The notes beneath the pieces were generated by a model. The model was given only the letters and a program-made list of their open reading frames with translations. It ran no database searches and was not told the origin of the DNA. Below are positions 32,315 to 43,663 of a stretch of DNA of 64,000 nt, piece by piece. The stretch is from Megaleporinus macrocephalus (lineage: Eukaryota > Chordata > Actinopteri > Characiformes > Anostomidae). Location: NCBI GenBank assembly GCA_021613375.1, contig CM038720.1, positions 3,701,182 through 3,765,181 of the forward strand. The letters run 5' to 3'. The position numbers and the translations under genes were made by a program. Position 1 is the first letter of the stretch, and the number at the start of each line of letters is the position of its first letter.

Positions 32315-32684
32315 AAATCACAAACATCAGAGACACTTTCAGTCCACTTACAGGTACGTATACAATCATTCCAGACACACTTTCTTTGATCTTCTCTCTG
32401 GTGGTGTAACTGATCCACTTCTCTCTGGTGTTTTCACTGCTCCAATCAAAGGAGGTTATTACTTCAGGTTTAATGTACTCGGTAACAGCCACAAATACTG
32501 GACAGGTGTAACTTTGATGAAAAATCATGAGAGTGTCATAGTTACATCTGAATCCCCGACTGGGGTCACTCTGGAGCTGGAGAGCGGAGATACTGTGTAT
32601 GTTAAGCTCAGGTCTACCTGTCAAATTCATGACAGTGATGACCACCACACCCCTATCAGTGGTTTTCAGGTCTTTCCCCTGTAA
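32315..32684 (+). pseudogene. C1q-like pseudogene, locus 6
   Basis: Only the end of the first C1q exon (32315-32353, ITNIRDTFSPLT) and most of the last exon (32428-32684) remain. About 200 bp corresponding to 11309-11509 of locus 2 is missing, so intron text GCATGTTGAGTG is fused to the middle of the exon. The intron before the last exon has lost its CAG acceptor (CTCTCTG|GTG instead of CTGCAG|GTG). The last exon is 24 bp shorter than normal (in frame) and still ends in a TAA after VFPL. There is no signal or coil exon upstream. It is the direct-repeat partner of locus 2 in the segmental duplication. Confidence 0.82.
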
Positions 32685-33124
32685 AATTCTCTAATCGCTG
32701 AAAAAAAAGAAAAAAGAGTGTCTAGAGCGCTGCATTCTTCAAGCCCCCCAACAACAAACACCCCCCCCCCACCCCAAAAAAAACAAAAAATAATTTCCAA
32801 AGCAAATAAACAGTCATTGAGCATTAAACTGTGTTCTCTTGAATCAATGTGTGTTTTAATAAACCTTCTGGTAAATTGATGCAACCAAAATGATTTATCA
32901 AGCTTTCTGAATCTGAAATTAAATAAACAAACAAACAAACAATTGGAAAAAAAAACTTTTGCGGGTTCATAAGTACTTGGACAGTGACAGTGTTTTTGAT
33001 ATTGCCTCTACATCAACCTGAAAACTCAAAAATGAAGATGTGCTGAAAGATGAAGATCACCAAGCTGAAGCAAAATGAGACACAAAGGATGTGTCTCAAA
33101 ACCTAGTGACCTGACATGTAGTCT

Positions 33125-33895
33125 GTCCCAATTTTAAATAAGCATCGAACGCTTCCTCAGCCGCTAAGACAATCCCATGATGCTACGCAGGCTAATCTAG
33201 GAGCAGTGAAGTGGTTTTAAAATGTGAGTTATTTTGATTCTCTCTGGAGTTTTAATGTGTTTCTGGTCATATAATCACACAAAACAGTATTTTATTATCA
33301 ACTCTGTAACGAGTCCTTCACCATTTAGCAGTTTTATACTCGAGCTATTAGCATTTATGCTAGCGGATTTTATTTTAAGCCTCAGGCTATTGTTTTAGAT
33401 GCTGGCTGATAACTTAGTAACCAGCTAATGCTGCGGCGTGCTGCAGTGGGGGGAACAAGCCGTGACGCAGTCTCTCTCTAACTAGAGCGTCTCAGTAATC
33501 TGTTTTATGAGGAGAGATGAGGAGAGAACGCTGCTACTTACACACTCACTACCTAGACAGCCTACTTATACACTCACTACCTAGACAGCCTACTTAGACA
33601 CTCACTAGGTTCAGGTTTTCTTCAGGTTCACGCGCCATCTGCAGGGACCTGCGTGACTCTGAAAGTAAAAGTGAAACTTCTTAATACGACTTCACTCCAA
33701 ATATAATGTAAACAAGTTTATTTACATATTGGTCAGGACACGTTCCCTACCGTCCATATGCAGATTAAAGCCCGTCTCTCAGTAACGCTGTGTGTTGTGA
33801 TGGTTTTATTTTTATGTATTTGTTGGTTTTGTAGAAATGAGATGCCCAAATAATTTACATCAAGCTTAAAGTTCTAGTGTTACTGTAAAGGCTTG
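33125..33895. repeat. Duplicated spacer, copy 2
   Basis: Matches 13350-14110 in order and orientation, with small indels and a 27-bp local duplication (CACTCACTACCTAGACAGCC) near 33545-33590. Confidence 0.85.
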
Positions 33896-34419
33896 GTCTG
33901 GCAATCAGGTCCAATGCCCCGCACCTGGTCCTAGGGCTATACAAAGACCAGCAAGGAGGTCAGAAGTCTCACTGTGGGTCAAGAAAGAGTTTTTGCACTC
34001 CCCCACATTTCCCTTCCCTGTTCTCCAGTAATAAATAAAATAAAATAAATAAATAAAGAGCAGGGATTTGGTTGTTCTCCCATTACTTAGCATTTCTTTA
34101 TGAAAACTCTTTTCACAGACTGATTCCTTTTTTTCCATGTTATTTTTTAGGTGGTCAGCTTTTCCCCTGGCAGTCTTTGTTCTTGTTTTTCTGTCCTTTT
34201 CTTTAAAACAGGTGGTTTTGTTTTTTTCTATTATACCTCATTTTAGGCCTCTTAGTTTTATGAACCCATCTGATTACTAGGCTGTGTAGTGGAACCAGTT
34301 TTGTCCAATCTGCTTGTCTTTTGACACAGTGGCCTGAGATCAGTTCTCCCCCAGGGCTGTTTAGTGTCCCCTTACTTCACCTGGTCCACGGTCTTACTGC
34401 TTGGTATTTAGGCCCTTAG

Positions 34420-34505
34420 ACATCCGGGTAGCTCACCTGGTAAAGACCCTTCAGTCCCAGAATGCATAGGTGCAATCAGTGCCAACTGGCTGCACCTGCT
34501 GGAAC
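34420..34505. repeat. SINE-like box-A motif
   Basis: GGGTAGCTCACCTGGTAAAG resembles a tRNA box A. It is followed by CCAGAATGCATAGGTGCAAT, shared with 23085. No complete tRNA fold is present. Confidence 0.35.
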
Positions 34506-34579
34506 CTCTACATAAGGCTGTGACAAACACTCTCTGTTATCATAGCTTTTAGAGAGGAGACTGGTACGATACTCAGAGC

Positions 34580-35340
34580 CACAAGACAAAGAGGAAAAAG
34601 AAATGAAACAACAAAGAGAAAAAAAGAAAGGAAAAGAAAACACAAAGAAGAAGAAAAAAGAGACAAAGAGGAAGAAAAGAAATGACAAAGAGGAAGAAGA
34701 AAAGAAATGACAAAGATGAAGAAAAAAAGAAAAGACAAAGAGAAAGAAAGAAACAACAAAGAGGGTGGAAAGAAAGAAAAGAAAATAAATGAAAAAAGGA
34801 AGAAAAAAGAGACAAAGAAAGAAAAGACAAAGAGGAAGAATAAAGAAAAGAAAAGAAACGACAAAGAGGAAGAAAAATGGAAAAGAAAAGAAATGACAAA
34901 GAGGAAGGAAAAAAGAAAAGAAACAACAAAGAGGAAAAAAGAAACAACGAAGTGGATGGAAAGAAAGAAAAGAAAATAAATGACAGAGAGGGAGAAAGAA
35001 AAGTAAAGAAAAGAAATAACAAAGAGGAAGAAAAAGAAAAGAAATGACAAAGAGGAATAAACGAAAGAAAAGAAACAACAAAGAGGAAGAAAAAAGAAAA
35101 GAAACAACAAAGAGGAAGAAAAGAAATGACAAAGAGGAATAAACGAAAGAAAAGAAACAACAAAGAGGAAGAAAAAAGAAAAGAAACAACAAAAGGAAGA
35201 AAAGAAACAACAAAGGGGATGGAAAGAAAGAAAAAAAAAGAAACGACAGAGAGGAAGAAAAAAAAAGTAAAGAAAATAAACGACGAAGGAGAAGAAACAA
35301 AGAAAAGAAAAAACGCCAAAGTAAAGAAAATACAAAACAA
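34580..35340. repeat. Purine-only tract 2
   Basis: About 760 bases are nearly all A and G on the plus strand, with units such as ACAAAGAGGAAGAAAAG. Phe/Ser/Leu- and Lys/Glu-rich frames on both strands are composition artefacts. It corresponds to 14515-15060. Confidence 0.92.
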
Positions 35341-35344
35341 ATAC

Positions 35345-35785
35345 AGTAAACATGCCTAAACCTGATACTACCACCACCATGTTTCACAGATGAGGTCTGG
35401 TGTTTATGCTGGAATGCAGTATTTTCCACTTTCCAAAAATAACACTTCTTATTTAAACCTGAACGATCTACTTTGGTCTCATCCGTCCACAAAACATAGT
35501 TCCAGTAGCCTTTGATCTATGTGTTGTGAGGATCAGACTTTGATAGATCCCTGTTCTGATTGTTATTCCATTGATTGAAAACACCTGATTCAACTTTGAC
35601 TCAGGTGATCCTAAACGTTCACACACTTCTACCATCACAGAGACGAAATATTGGAAATAAATGACAAAGTTGAATATTTTTGTTTCATTTGTTTAATTTG
35701 GTTCTCTTGATCTACTTTTAGGTCAAATGTAAGCAGAAATATAAAAACCTCTAAACTGTTCATAAACTTTCAAGCCCGTATCATG
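35345..35785 (-). mobile_element. Tc1-like element remnant, full right end
   Basis: The minus strand keeps DETKVDRSGLNKKCYFWKVE and SVKHGGGSIRFRHV. The plus strand continues past ACGTTCACACACTTCTACC to TTCATAAACTTTCAAGC near 35778, which looks like the element's end. It lies 400 bp 3' of locus 7 and shows the arrangement before the deletion that damaged locus 3. Confidence 0.7.
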
Positions 35786-35884
35786 TATTTGGTACACAGG
35801 CAGTAAATCCTGAAACATAATTTTAGATCTTAAATTTTAGAATTTCCTTTGTTTGATTGAAACAATAAATTTAAAAGGCATTTT

Positions 35885-36125
35885 ATACATACTATCACTG
35901 TCCAATGAAAAACAAGGCAACTTTACAGGAGAGGACAAAAACTTTCTTCACTTTCAGTGTAAGTTAATGGAACCAGAATATTTTTCTAGGCTATTTTAGA
36001 TCATTTCTATTGGTTCATTCATCACGAAATATTCACACGATGTAAACGGCAGCTGTCGAGTTCAAATAATGTAGAAAAATGAAAATCAACAAAAAGACAA
36101 TACATGTTACATGGACTTTTATTTT
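35885..36125. repeat. Interspersed repeat, copy 3 of 3
   Basis: Matches 603-860 and 26580-26815. Confidence 0.6.
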
Positions 36126-36181
36126 TTTTTTAGATTTTTAAGATGCATTAATTCTTCTTTTCCTTCACCAGTGAAAAGATT

Positions 36182-39037
36182 TTACATGGGAAACAGCAGG
36201 AAACCACTGAAAGTACAGTGATTGTCTTTGTTGTCACTTATCTGGCTGTTGTCTCTGAGCTTAACATACGCAAGATCTCCTTTCTCCAGCAGCAGAGGGA
36301 TTCCACCAACAGCATACATATTTGATCCATTTGGATATTCGGACACGTCCAAAATCTTCTCCTGATTTTTAAACAAACTTACAGCCAGCCTGAGTGTCTT
36401 GCTGTTACCGACCAGGTTAAACCTGAGATAATAGACTCCTCTGAGTGGAGCAGTGAAAACACCTGCAGAGGAGAAACAAGTGGATCAGTTCCTCTACACC
36501 ACCAGAGAGAAGAACCCAGTCAGATATCAATCGGAGTGTCTGGAATGATTGTACATGTACCTGTAAGTGGACTGAAAGCGTTTCCAATGTTTGTGATTTG
36601 TTTGCGGAAAACCACTGTGCTGTCCACACTCAGAGGCCCAAGCTCGCCGTGTAAGCCTGAAGCAAACGAGAAGGCCACCTTTGGTGTACCTGCAAACAGA
36701 AACATGTACAGCGTTAGACCAAATTTGATCTTTTTATATAACTCACTCTGGAGCTCGCCCTGCTCTGGCCACCAGAGGGTGACACAGGACAGCCTTGCTC
36801 AGTTCTCATATGAATAGCCTCACATACTACAGGGCGGTACCCTGACTGGAGACGACAGGACCTTTATCCTGGTCTCTGTTGGCTCTGGGGATTGTTTGGC
36901 TTAGTCGTTTATTGCCTTATGTTGGCCAGAACCCCTGACACTCTTTCGTTCACCCTCCCGCTGAAGTGTATTTTGTGCTCTGTTCTGTTCTGTCATTCCA
37001 CCCCAGCTGCGGTAGTGTAGCAGCAATGCATACTCGTTGCTGCCCACAAGTGGGTTCAGTTCCCACTGCGGACACGTTTGCTTGCCTCTTAGTTTGTGCT
37101 TCTGCTCCTTAACTGCTCAGCATTTTGGTTCTCCCTTACTTCAGCTTTGCTAGCTCACTGACCTTACATTGTTTTCACACCAAGACCATGGAACCACTCC
37201 TTGGAACAGGCTGAACAGGTCAAAGCCAGCCAGGCCAACCAGGGTGCCTAAGCATAAGCATAAGCAGATTCTGCAGCATATTCCAACATAGTTAAGGTGC
37301 TAACGCTAACCCAACAGCCTGCTCCTGCAGTGACCGTTCCTGTACCTGCCTCTGTGCCAACCCACCAGGCAGCCACTGGACAAAGTCCTTGAGCTGAGCT
37401 CCAAATACCAATGTACAAAGGAACCCCAGACCTTACTGGGGCTTTCTACTTTAGCCTTTGAACATGGCTGAGGATTGTTTAAATACCTTAATTGGCCAAT
37501 GCCTGGTCTGCAGAGAGGAGTCTGGTCCCCACATCTATTGCATATATCAGATAGGAGGTCAGTGGAAGGTTATGCTAAGTTCTGCACTCCAGCAACCAAG
37601 AGTATTTGGAATTTGGCCCTCTACCCACAAGGCCTGAGTGAAGAACTCAAGGACCAGCTGGTTCCTAGAGATCCCCACAGTTGGATGGTTGGAGTGTGCC
37701 ACCAGATCTGGAATATCTAGGTGTTTGAACTGGAGGCATGAAGAAGAGAAGATTTGTCTGGTCATCTGTATGTCCTGTTCCCTCATCTTCAGGGAAAAAA
37801 ACATGGTCCACTGCTAAATGGGAGGCCCATGTCAGACCCAGCCTCCTCTCCAGTAAACTCTGGACTATTCCTGATCATCTCCATCTTCCTGGGACACCAG
37901 TGAGAAGAGCATCTTGGAGTTTCGTTGACTGAGGGGATGCAGGCAACTTTAGTGACTTAGCCCTTGCCAGAACCTTAGGCTTACACCTTGTCTTTTAGGG
38001 CCAACAACTGTATTAGCTGTCTATGGGCAGACCTTGGAGCAAGGGGCAGTATCCCAGAAGACACAACACAACCCATCATGCTGCAGATACTGTACTACTC
38101 TTTGTTACAGAGCAATAGCTAGTTCTGGGGTTTTTCTGGCTGCAACATTGACTGGTTATTGTGTCCTGTAGCAGCCTAGGGACCCCAGTTTCAGGGGCTT
38201 TTTCGCAAGCCCAACAATCCAGGAGCCAATTTTGTGACCGCCGGGAACAGAAGACCTAGCTCCTGCCAGCTTTCTGACCTTATGGTTGCACTGTCAATCT
38301 CCTCCATGGAACTAGTCCATGCTGGACCAGGAGCTGACACATGCTGCCATCTGGATGCCATCTTCTTCAGGGAAGGTCTTGCTTATTTGAGCAACACAAC
38401 AAACCACAGTCTGCAAGTATTATGGCAGCGTGGCCCTGTAGTAAAAGAGCCTGTGTACTAAACTGACCTGCCAACATTTTTAGTGTTATGAAAGGAAATA
38501 TACCCTGAACTGTTGAGCAGCTGGAATCCTAAATCACTGGATTGGAAACTTTTCACTTTCAGAACTAGATCGTCTTCTCAGTCCCCACTTTTTTGAAATG
38601 TGTTGCTGGCATCAAATCCAAATTTTACGAAAACGACACAAATTCCCAGTTTCATGACTTATAATGTTGTCTTTGTACTATTTTTAATGAAATATATATA
38701 TTTACTGATTCTGTGCACAATTACATTCTGTAAGAAGGTTTTAATTAAGTAAGAAATTATAATAATCTATCCCACATTTTAGTCTTACATGCATTGTCCT
38801 CTTTGAGTGAATCCACGCTCAGTTCAGTAAAGGCCACTCTTCCCTCCAGAGCTGTGAAACACACACAACAATGTAACCAATCTCAAAAGTTAATACACAA
38901 CAGGTGATGGACCAAATGATCCACCTTCATTGAAACACCAGCAAGAGTTATAACTGCCTCAAGATCAGCACTAATATGAGAACAGATGTATTTTATCAGC
39001 AGGGTCCAGTCTCTTGTAAAGCCAGCAAACAAGTAAA

Positions 39038-39070
<33 letters not shown>

Positions 39071-39371
39071 ATATATTTTTTTGTAATTAGTGGACCATTG
39101 CTGAACAAAATAAGGAAAGAACAAACATTCCTATGAGAATCATTACGAAGCAGGTAGAGTCAAATTTCAGGTTTTCAGTTGATTTACCAGTCTTTTGTAG
39201 CTTCAGCTCCTCAATCTGGTTTTGACTGACTTGCAGCTGCTCCTTCAGCTTCACCACCATGTCCCACAGCTCTCTCAGCATCCGTACAACCCCCACTGCA
39301 GGCTGGTCATCGGGTCTCTGGAGCTGAACAGAAGACAAGCAGAGCCAAATCAGAACCACACTGAGCTTCAT
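36182..39371 (-). CDS. C1q-like secreted protein, locus 7 (218 aa, 4 exons)
   Basis: Minus-strand exons 39371-39188, 38851-38789, 36689-36561 and 36462-36182 join in phase 1 and encode 218 aa. The signal peptide is MKLSVVLIWLCLSSVQL. The first coil segment (VVRMLRELWDMVVKLKEQLQ) and one 63-bp module (GRVAFTELSVDSLKED) precede the C1q domain, TPKVAFSFASGLHGELGPLS to TFSGFLLFPM. Two points differ from loci 2, 5 and 9. The codon formed across the coil/C1q junction is TGT (Cys) rather than His or Asn, and the late sequon reads N-H-C instead of N-H-T. Both could allow disulfide links or alter glycosylation (inference). Its C1q exons group with loci 3 and 8 (FKNQE.ILDV.EYPNGSNMYAVGG). The 2.1-kb intron 2 holds degraded gag-like sequence. 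A TATTTAA box lies at 39457-39451, and AATAAA follows the stop at 36123-36118. Confidence 0.83.
37005..37090. repeat. tRNA-like SINE remnant in intron 2 of locus 7
   Basis: AGCTGCGGTAGTGTAGCAGC and GGGTTCAGTTCCCAC resemble box A and box B spaced as in a tRNA-derived SINE head. No intact cloverleaf is claimed. Confidence 0.4.
37150..38465 (+). mobile_element. Degraded LTR-retrotransposon gag-like remnant
   Basis: The plus strand at about 37560-37720 reads FCTPATKSIWNLALYPQGLSEELKDQLVPRD, which fits the capsid region of Ty3/Gypsy-type gag proteins. The upstream text with EPLLGTG-like and QA-rich codons agrees. Frames are interrupted, and no pol domain or LTR pair was seen. It sits in intron 2 of locus 7. 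Confidence 0.55.
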
Positions 39372-39450
39372 CCTGAGAGATCTGTGGTGTTGAGAGTAGA
39401 AGGTTCAGGTAGAAATGGAGAGAAGGTAACAGGCAGTTCACATCTGGGTC

Positions 39451-39457
39451 TTAAATA
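39451..39457 (-). promoter_or_regulatory. TATA-like box of locus 7
   Basis: TATTTAAG on the minus strand, 80 bases before the ATG, at the same distance as the TATAAAAG of locus 2. Confidence 0.55.
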
Positions 39458-40316
39458 GAGAAACTTCAGGAACAGAGAATGTGGAAGATGATTTCATAAG
39501 CTCAGCTTTGGGTTCCTGGCTGGACCAAGGGTTGCACCACCCCTGCAGAAGTGGGGAGACTGAGGCTGTGGTGGGCTGAGAGACAAAATGCAATTTCATG
39601 TCCTGCTAATTACACAATTCTAGAAACTTTTTGAGAGTTTATTCTGATATTGTATCTTCTACATTTGGTTGTGTTAGTTAGTCACACTGCTATGGCTAAA
39701 GTTCACCAAATTACACATACAGGTGTTTGTTTATACATCAGAATAGAGATGCAAGCACCCAACGAATTTACCAGTATGAACATATAATATAATAAAAGAA
39801 AACTTAAAATACAGAGACAAGAAAAGGTATGTGAACCCTTTGAAGTTATCTGGATTTCTGCATTAGTTGGTCATAAAACCCAAGCATAGACAAACTCGAT
39901 ATGCTTAATCTAATACCACACAAATAATTATAATCCATTAAACATTCCCAGTGCTGTTGACAAAAGTAAGGGAACCCTTATGCTAATGACTTCAACAAAA
40001 GCTAATTATAATCTGGAGCTAATTAGAACCTGAAGTCCAATCAATGAAACAAGATTGGAGCGAGGTGTAGAGCTTGCTATTTACAAGAAGCATCTGCTGA
40101 TGTGAACCATGCCTCTCCAAAGAGATCTCCAAAGACCTAAGACCAAGAACTGTTGATTTGCATAAAACTGGAAAGGGTCACAGAGTGATCTCCAAGACTA
40201 CTAACCATCCACAGTTAGACACACTGTCTACCAATGGAGACCATTTAGTACTGTGGCTACTCTCCCTACAAGAGGGTGTCCCGCCAAGTTGACTCCAAAG
40301 ACACATTGCAGAATGC

Positions 40317-40861
40317 TGAGAGAAATAATCATCATCATATGTACTTTATGTGTGGATACTTACCGAATGGACTACTGTTACTACCCTCTCTCTACAGAAA
40401 GTTGATCACCCCCCCGTCCTTTGTTTGTATTTAAATGAACATTTGTCTCCTGCCTTTAAGGTGATACCATTAACCCCCCTAAGGGTGACATGCAAATACC
40501 GTCACCTTCATCCCCCCGCTTACCCCTCCTTAACCTCCTCTTCTTCGTCCCCCTAATGTTGACACCCCAAACTCCTCTCTCCCATTTCACCCTTTTCTTA
40601 CCTCCTACTTAAACTGGAGTTAGTGGGTTAGACTGAGTCAGAGATGGACTGGACTTCAACAGACTGAACCGGCAACGATGACCTGAGTAAGCTGGGCCCG
40701 GCTTTGCTTTTGCATGCACAGGATTAAGACTGCTTCCCAACCGTTAACAGACTGGTTGTGATTGACTGAGCCGGACCCACATATTCCTGTGTGTGTCAAT
40801 AAATTCAAGTCTACGCTGAAGGTCTCCTGACTTCTGATTCCTGAAGGCCGAATTTCTAACA
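40317..40861. mobile_element. Probable solo LTR inside the Tc1-like element
   Basis: A 545-bp segment begins TGAGAGAAATAATCATC and ends GGCCGAATTTCTAACA (TG..CA). It has ATGC on both sides (40313-40316 and 40862-40865) as a 4-bp target duplication. The Tc1-like text AATGCTCAGAAAGGT is restored if it is removed. An AATAAA at about 40798 sits about 60 bp from the end, as expected for R-U5. No internal retroelement region remains. Confidence 0.65.
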
Positions 40862-40984
40862 ATGCTCAGAAAGGTAAAAAAAGAACCCTGGAGTAACAGC
40901 TAAAGGCTCTCTGTTCATGAGTGTACCATACACAAATCATTGAACAGGCATGAGGTCCATGGCAGGACACCACGTCGGAGGACA

Positions 40985-41368
40985 CTGGACAAACTGCTCT
41001 CCATCATGGATGATGATGGTCACCCACTGCACACCATCATCATTTTTATTTGTACTGTAATCACATTACTGTACATCTGCACTCCCGGACACTCTCCACA
41101 CATAACTGGACATCTTATGTCAGCACTCATAGACACTATTGACACTTTACCGGACATCTTGTACATTTGCACTCCTGGACACTATTGACACTTTGCTGTA
41201 CATCCTGTACATTTGCACTCCTGGACACTATTTAAACACTATTAAACTTTTATATACCTTAGTGTTTTTTGTACTGTGTTTGTAACTGCTACTAGCTAAA
41301 GTATCTATCTATCTATCTATCTACCTACCTACCTACCTACCTATCTACCTACCTACCTACTTACCTAC
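40985..41368 (+). mobile_element. L2-like LINE 3' fragment nested in the Tc1-like element
   Basis: GGACACTGGACAAACTGCTC and CCATCATGGATGATGATGG fit the RRTLDKLLSIMDDDGHPLH-type end of an L2 ORF. The 3' UTR with repeated CTGGACACTATTGACAC words runs into a tetranucleotide tail (TATC then TACC) at 41300-41365. Confidence 0.65.
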
Positions 41369-42219
41369 AAAGACAACCTGCCTTTTGGCCCAGTCGGAGT
41401 CCAGACCTGAACCCAACGGAGATGCTGTGGAATGACCTCAAGAGAGCTGTTCACACCAGACATCCTAAGAATACGGCTGAGCTGAAGTGGTTCTGGTCCA
41501 AGAATGGTCCAAAATTCCTCCTGAACGTTGTGCAGTTCTGATCAGCAGCTACCAGAAGTGCTTGTTAGAGGTTATTGCTGCCAAAGGAGGTACGACCAGT
41601 TATTAAATTCAAAGGTTCCACTTACTTTTTCCACCAGCACTGTGAATGTTTAATGCATGTGTCCAATACAGACAGAGATATTATAACTGTGTGTGTGGTA
41701 TAAGGGGAGGCATGTTGAGTTTGTCTATACTTGGGACTCAGATGTAGATCAGACCGTGTTTTATGACCAATTAATGCAGAAAACAAGGTCATTTAAAAGG
41801 TTTCACATACTTTTTCTTATCACTGTAGAGACGCTGATGCTTCTGCGATCAATGTCCCAATATTAAAATTGGATCGTCACTATTATCAGCAGGTCATGCT
41901 GCTGGCCGTTTATGCGGTCGGTACGGCTCTGATATGCTCTGAGAAAAGCAGCTTCTGGTACTGAAGTCTCTCATTTAGTGTGGACCGTCATAGAAATGTG
42001 TTCCCATCAGCAGGCGTCACCTGTTCATGTTCATTTGGTTGGTGAGGATCTGAATACAGGTGAAGTGTTAGACAAATGTTAGACAAATACTAAGCTTACA
42101 ATCCTAAGCTTTGAGTTTAGGATTATGCTACTTCAGATCTACATATACTATATGGCCAAAATGTGGACACCTCCTGAATACTGAGTCCAGGATTTTTCAG
42201 ACTCAGGTACCGATAACAC

Positions 42220-42690
42220 CCAACCAACATGTCCATGTGGGCCCCATATTTGTTTTAACTGGGCTGTGTGGGTTTTATGTGGGTTTGTATTGGCTTTTTG
42301 ATTGGTTATTCTTGGGCCCCTGTTGGGTTTTAACTTTGGCCACCTAGTTGGGCTACAATCATGATTCCTGGTTGGGTCAGCTTGAGGGCCATATTACAGT
42401 TGTAGGACCCAGTTAGGCAACCGCTGGGGGCCCAGCTGGGTTACAGTTACAGGACCCAGTTAGGCTACAGTTGTGGGCACTATTTGGGTCACTGTTGTGG
42501 GGCCCACTTAGGCTACAGTGGTCCCAGCAGAGTTTTCAAGCCTGATTGTTCACATGGGCTCCACATGCAGCCCAGATTGGTCCAATTAGTGGCCCACAAG
42601 GGGAAACACACACATGGGGGCCAACTGGGTTGCCTAAAGGGGACCAAATCTTTATGTTGGCTGGGCAGTATATAAAAATCAAGTACAGAG
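42220..42690. repeat. GGGCCC/GTTAGGCTACAG repeat block, inverted partner of 8040-8450
   Basis: Loose tandem GGGCCCAGTTAGGCTACAG-like units. They form part of the inverted duplicate of the locus 2 upstream block. Confidence 0.6.
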
Positions 42691-43490
42691 TTATGCATCC
42701 TACACAGACAAAGATTGGCAGTAGAATGTACTGAAAGTACTGAAGACTTTAGTTGCTTGCACGTGTAGCACCGTCATGTGCTGCCACATTTGTGGCAAAT
42801 ACGTTTGTGAAACTTCTGCCCTGTTAGATCTGCACAGTCAGTTACAAACCCTGTTATTGTAAAATGAACATGACTGGTAAGAACAACAGCTTCCTATTTC
42901 AGAGGCTGGTATATCGTCTGTATTGTACACGCTGTGGATATATTTGCTTGAAGAACTTTAAAACTAGTAAAAACACAATGCAGCTTTCAAATGATGGGAT
43001 ATTCCAGCTGGCTAATGCATCATGCCATATGCCCCAAATTTGGGAATTGAGTCAAGGAGAATTCTGGAGAGTTCTAAACGGTGTGGCCTGCACATTCATC
43101 CAACATGAGCCTAAACAAGCACCCGAGACCCTGCATCTACAGATACCACTGAGCTGTGGGTGGCTATCTAGACAGCCTGGTTCAACATCCTGGTGGACTT
43201 CGCCAGACTACAGGGAGACTAGTTCTACTTCCTGTTCCATAACAATTGCCACATTGGTTTATGTGTTATGTGACACCAACATACACTATATGGCCAAAAG
43301 TATGCGAACACCTCCAAATTACTGTGATCAGGGATTACTATTGATAACAGGTGTATAAAACTACAACAGAGTCACAGAATGAATGGATGGAATGGATTGA
43401 ATGGATTTTATGTCATTTGACTGGCTGTCATATGACTCCACATTTGTGCCGAGTCATCTTGTGAAATTCTTGTCCAGCTAGTTCTGCCAA
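42690..43490. repeat. Inverted copy of 5400-8040, lacking the LINE and Tc1
   Basis: The segments TTGGCAGTAGAATGTACTG, GAGGCTGGTATATCGTCTG, ATGATGGGATATTCCAG and CACCTCCAAATTACTGTGATC are, in order, reverse complements of text at about 7965, 7770, 6870 and 5570. The LINE (5590-6640) and Tc1 (6880-7715) of the other copy are absent. Confidence 0.75.
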
Positions 43491-43663
43491 AAAGACTCCA
43501 GGAGTAGAGGAATGTAAAACAAGGTTTAATCTTCGATAGGGTGTACAATTGGATGGTTAGTTATCGTAGAACATGAAGAAACAGTCTTTGGCATAAGCCC
43601 AGTCCTAGGTCCGGGATGTTAAGTGTGCAGACCTTGTTCTTTTCCTTCACCAGTGAAAAGATT

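Larger units (their letters stand above)
39812..41825. mobile_element. Tc1/mariner element with nested insertions, TA target duplication
   Basis: The left end CAGAGACAAGAAAAGGTATG and the right end, read inward as CAGTGATAAGAAAAAGTATG, are inverted repeats flanked by TA at 39810-39811 and 41826-41827. The matching places near loci 2 (8705-8720) and 9 (about 49690) read straight through (GAAATAGAGACGCATG) and are empty sites. Internal Tc1-like text is at 39812-40316, 40866-40980 and 41370-41825 (GTCCAGACCTGAACCCAAC). The rest is later insertions. The transposase frame is ruined. Confidence 0.85.

Noticed and set aside
34476..35492. Phe/Ser/Leu-rich frames of up to 338 codons and Lys-rich frames opposite
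   Set aside because: These are homopurine tract artefacts ending in Tc1-like sequence.
37005..37090. Functional tRNA gene
   Set aside because: Box-like motifs are present but no cloverleaf or acceptor stem could be formed by eye. A SINE head is more likely.
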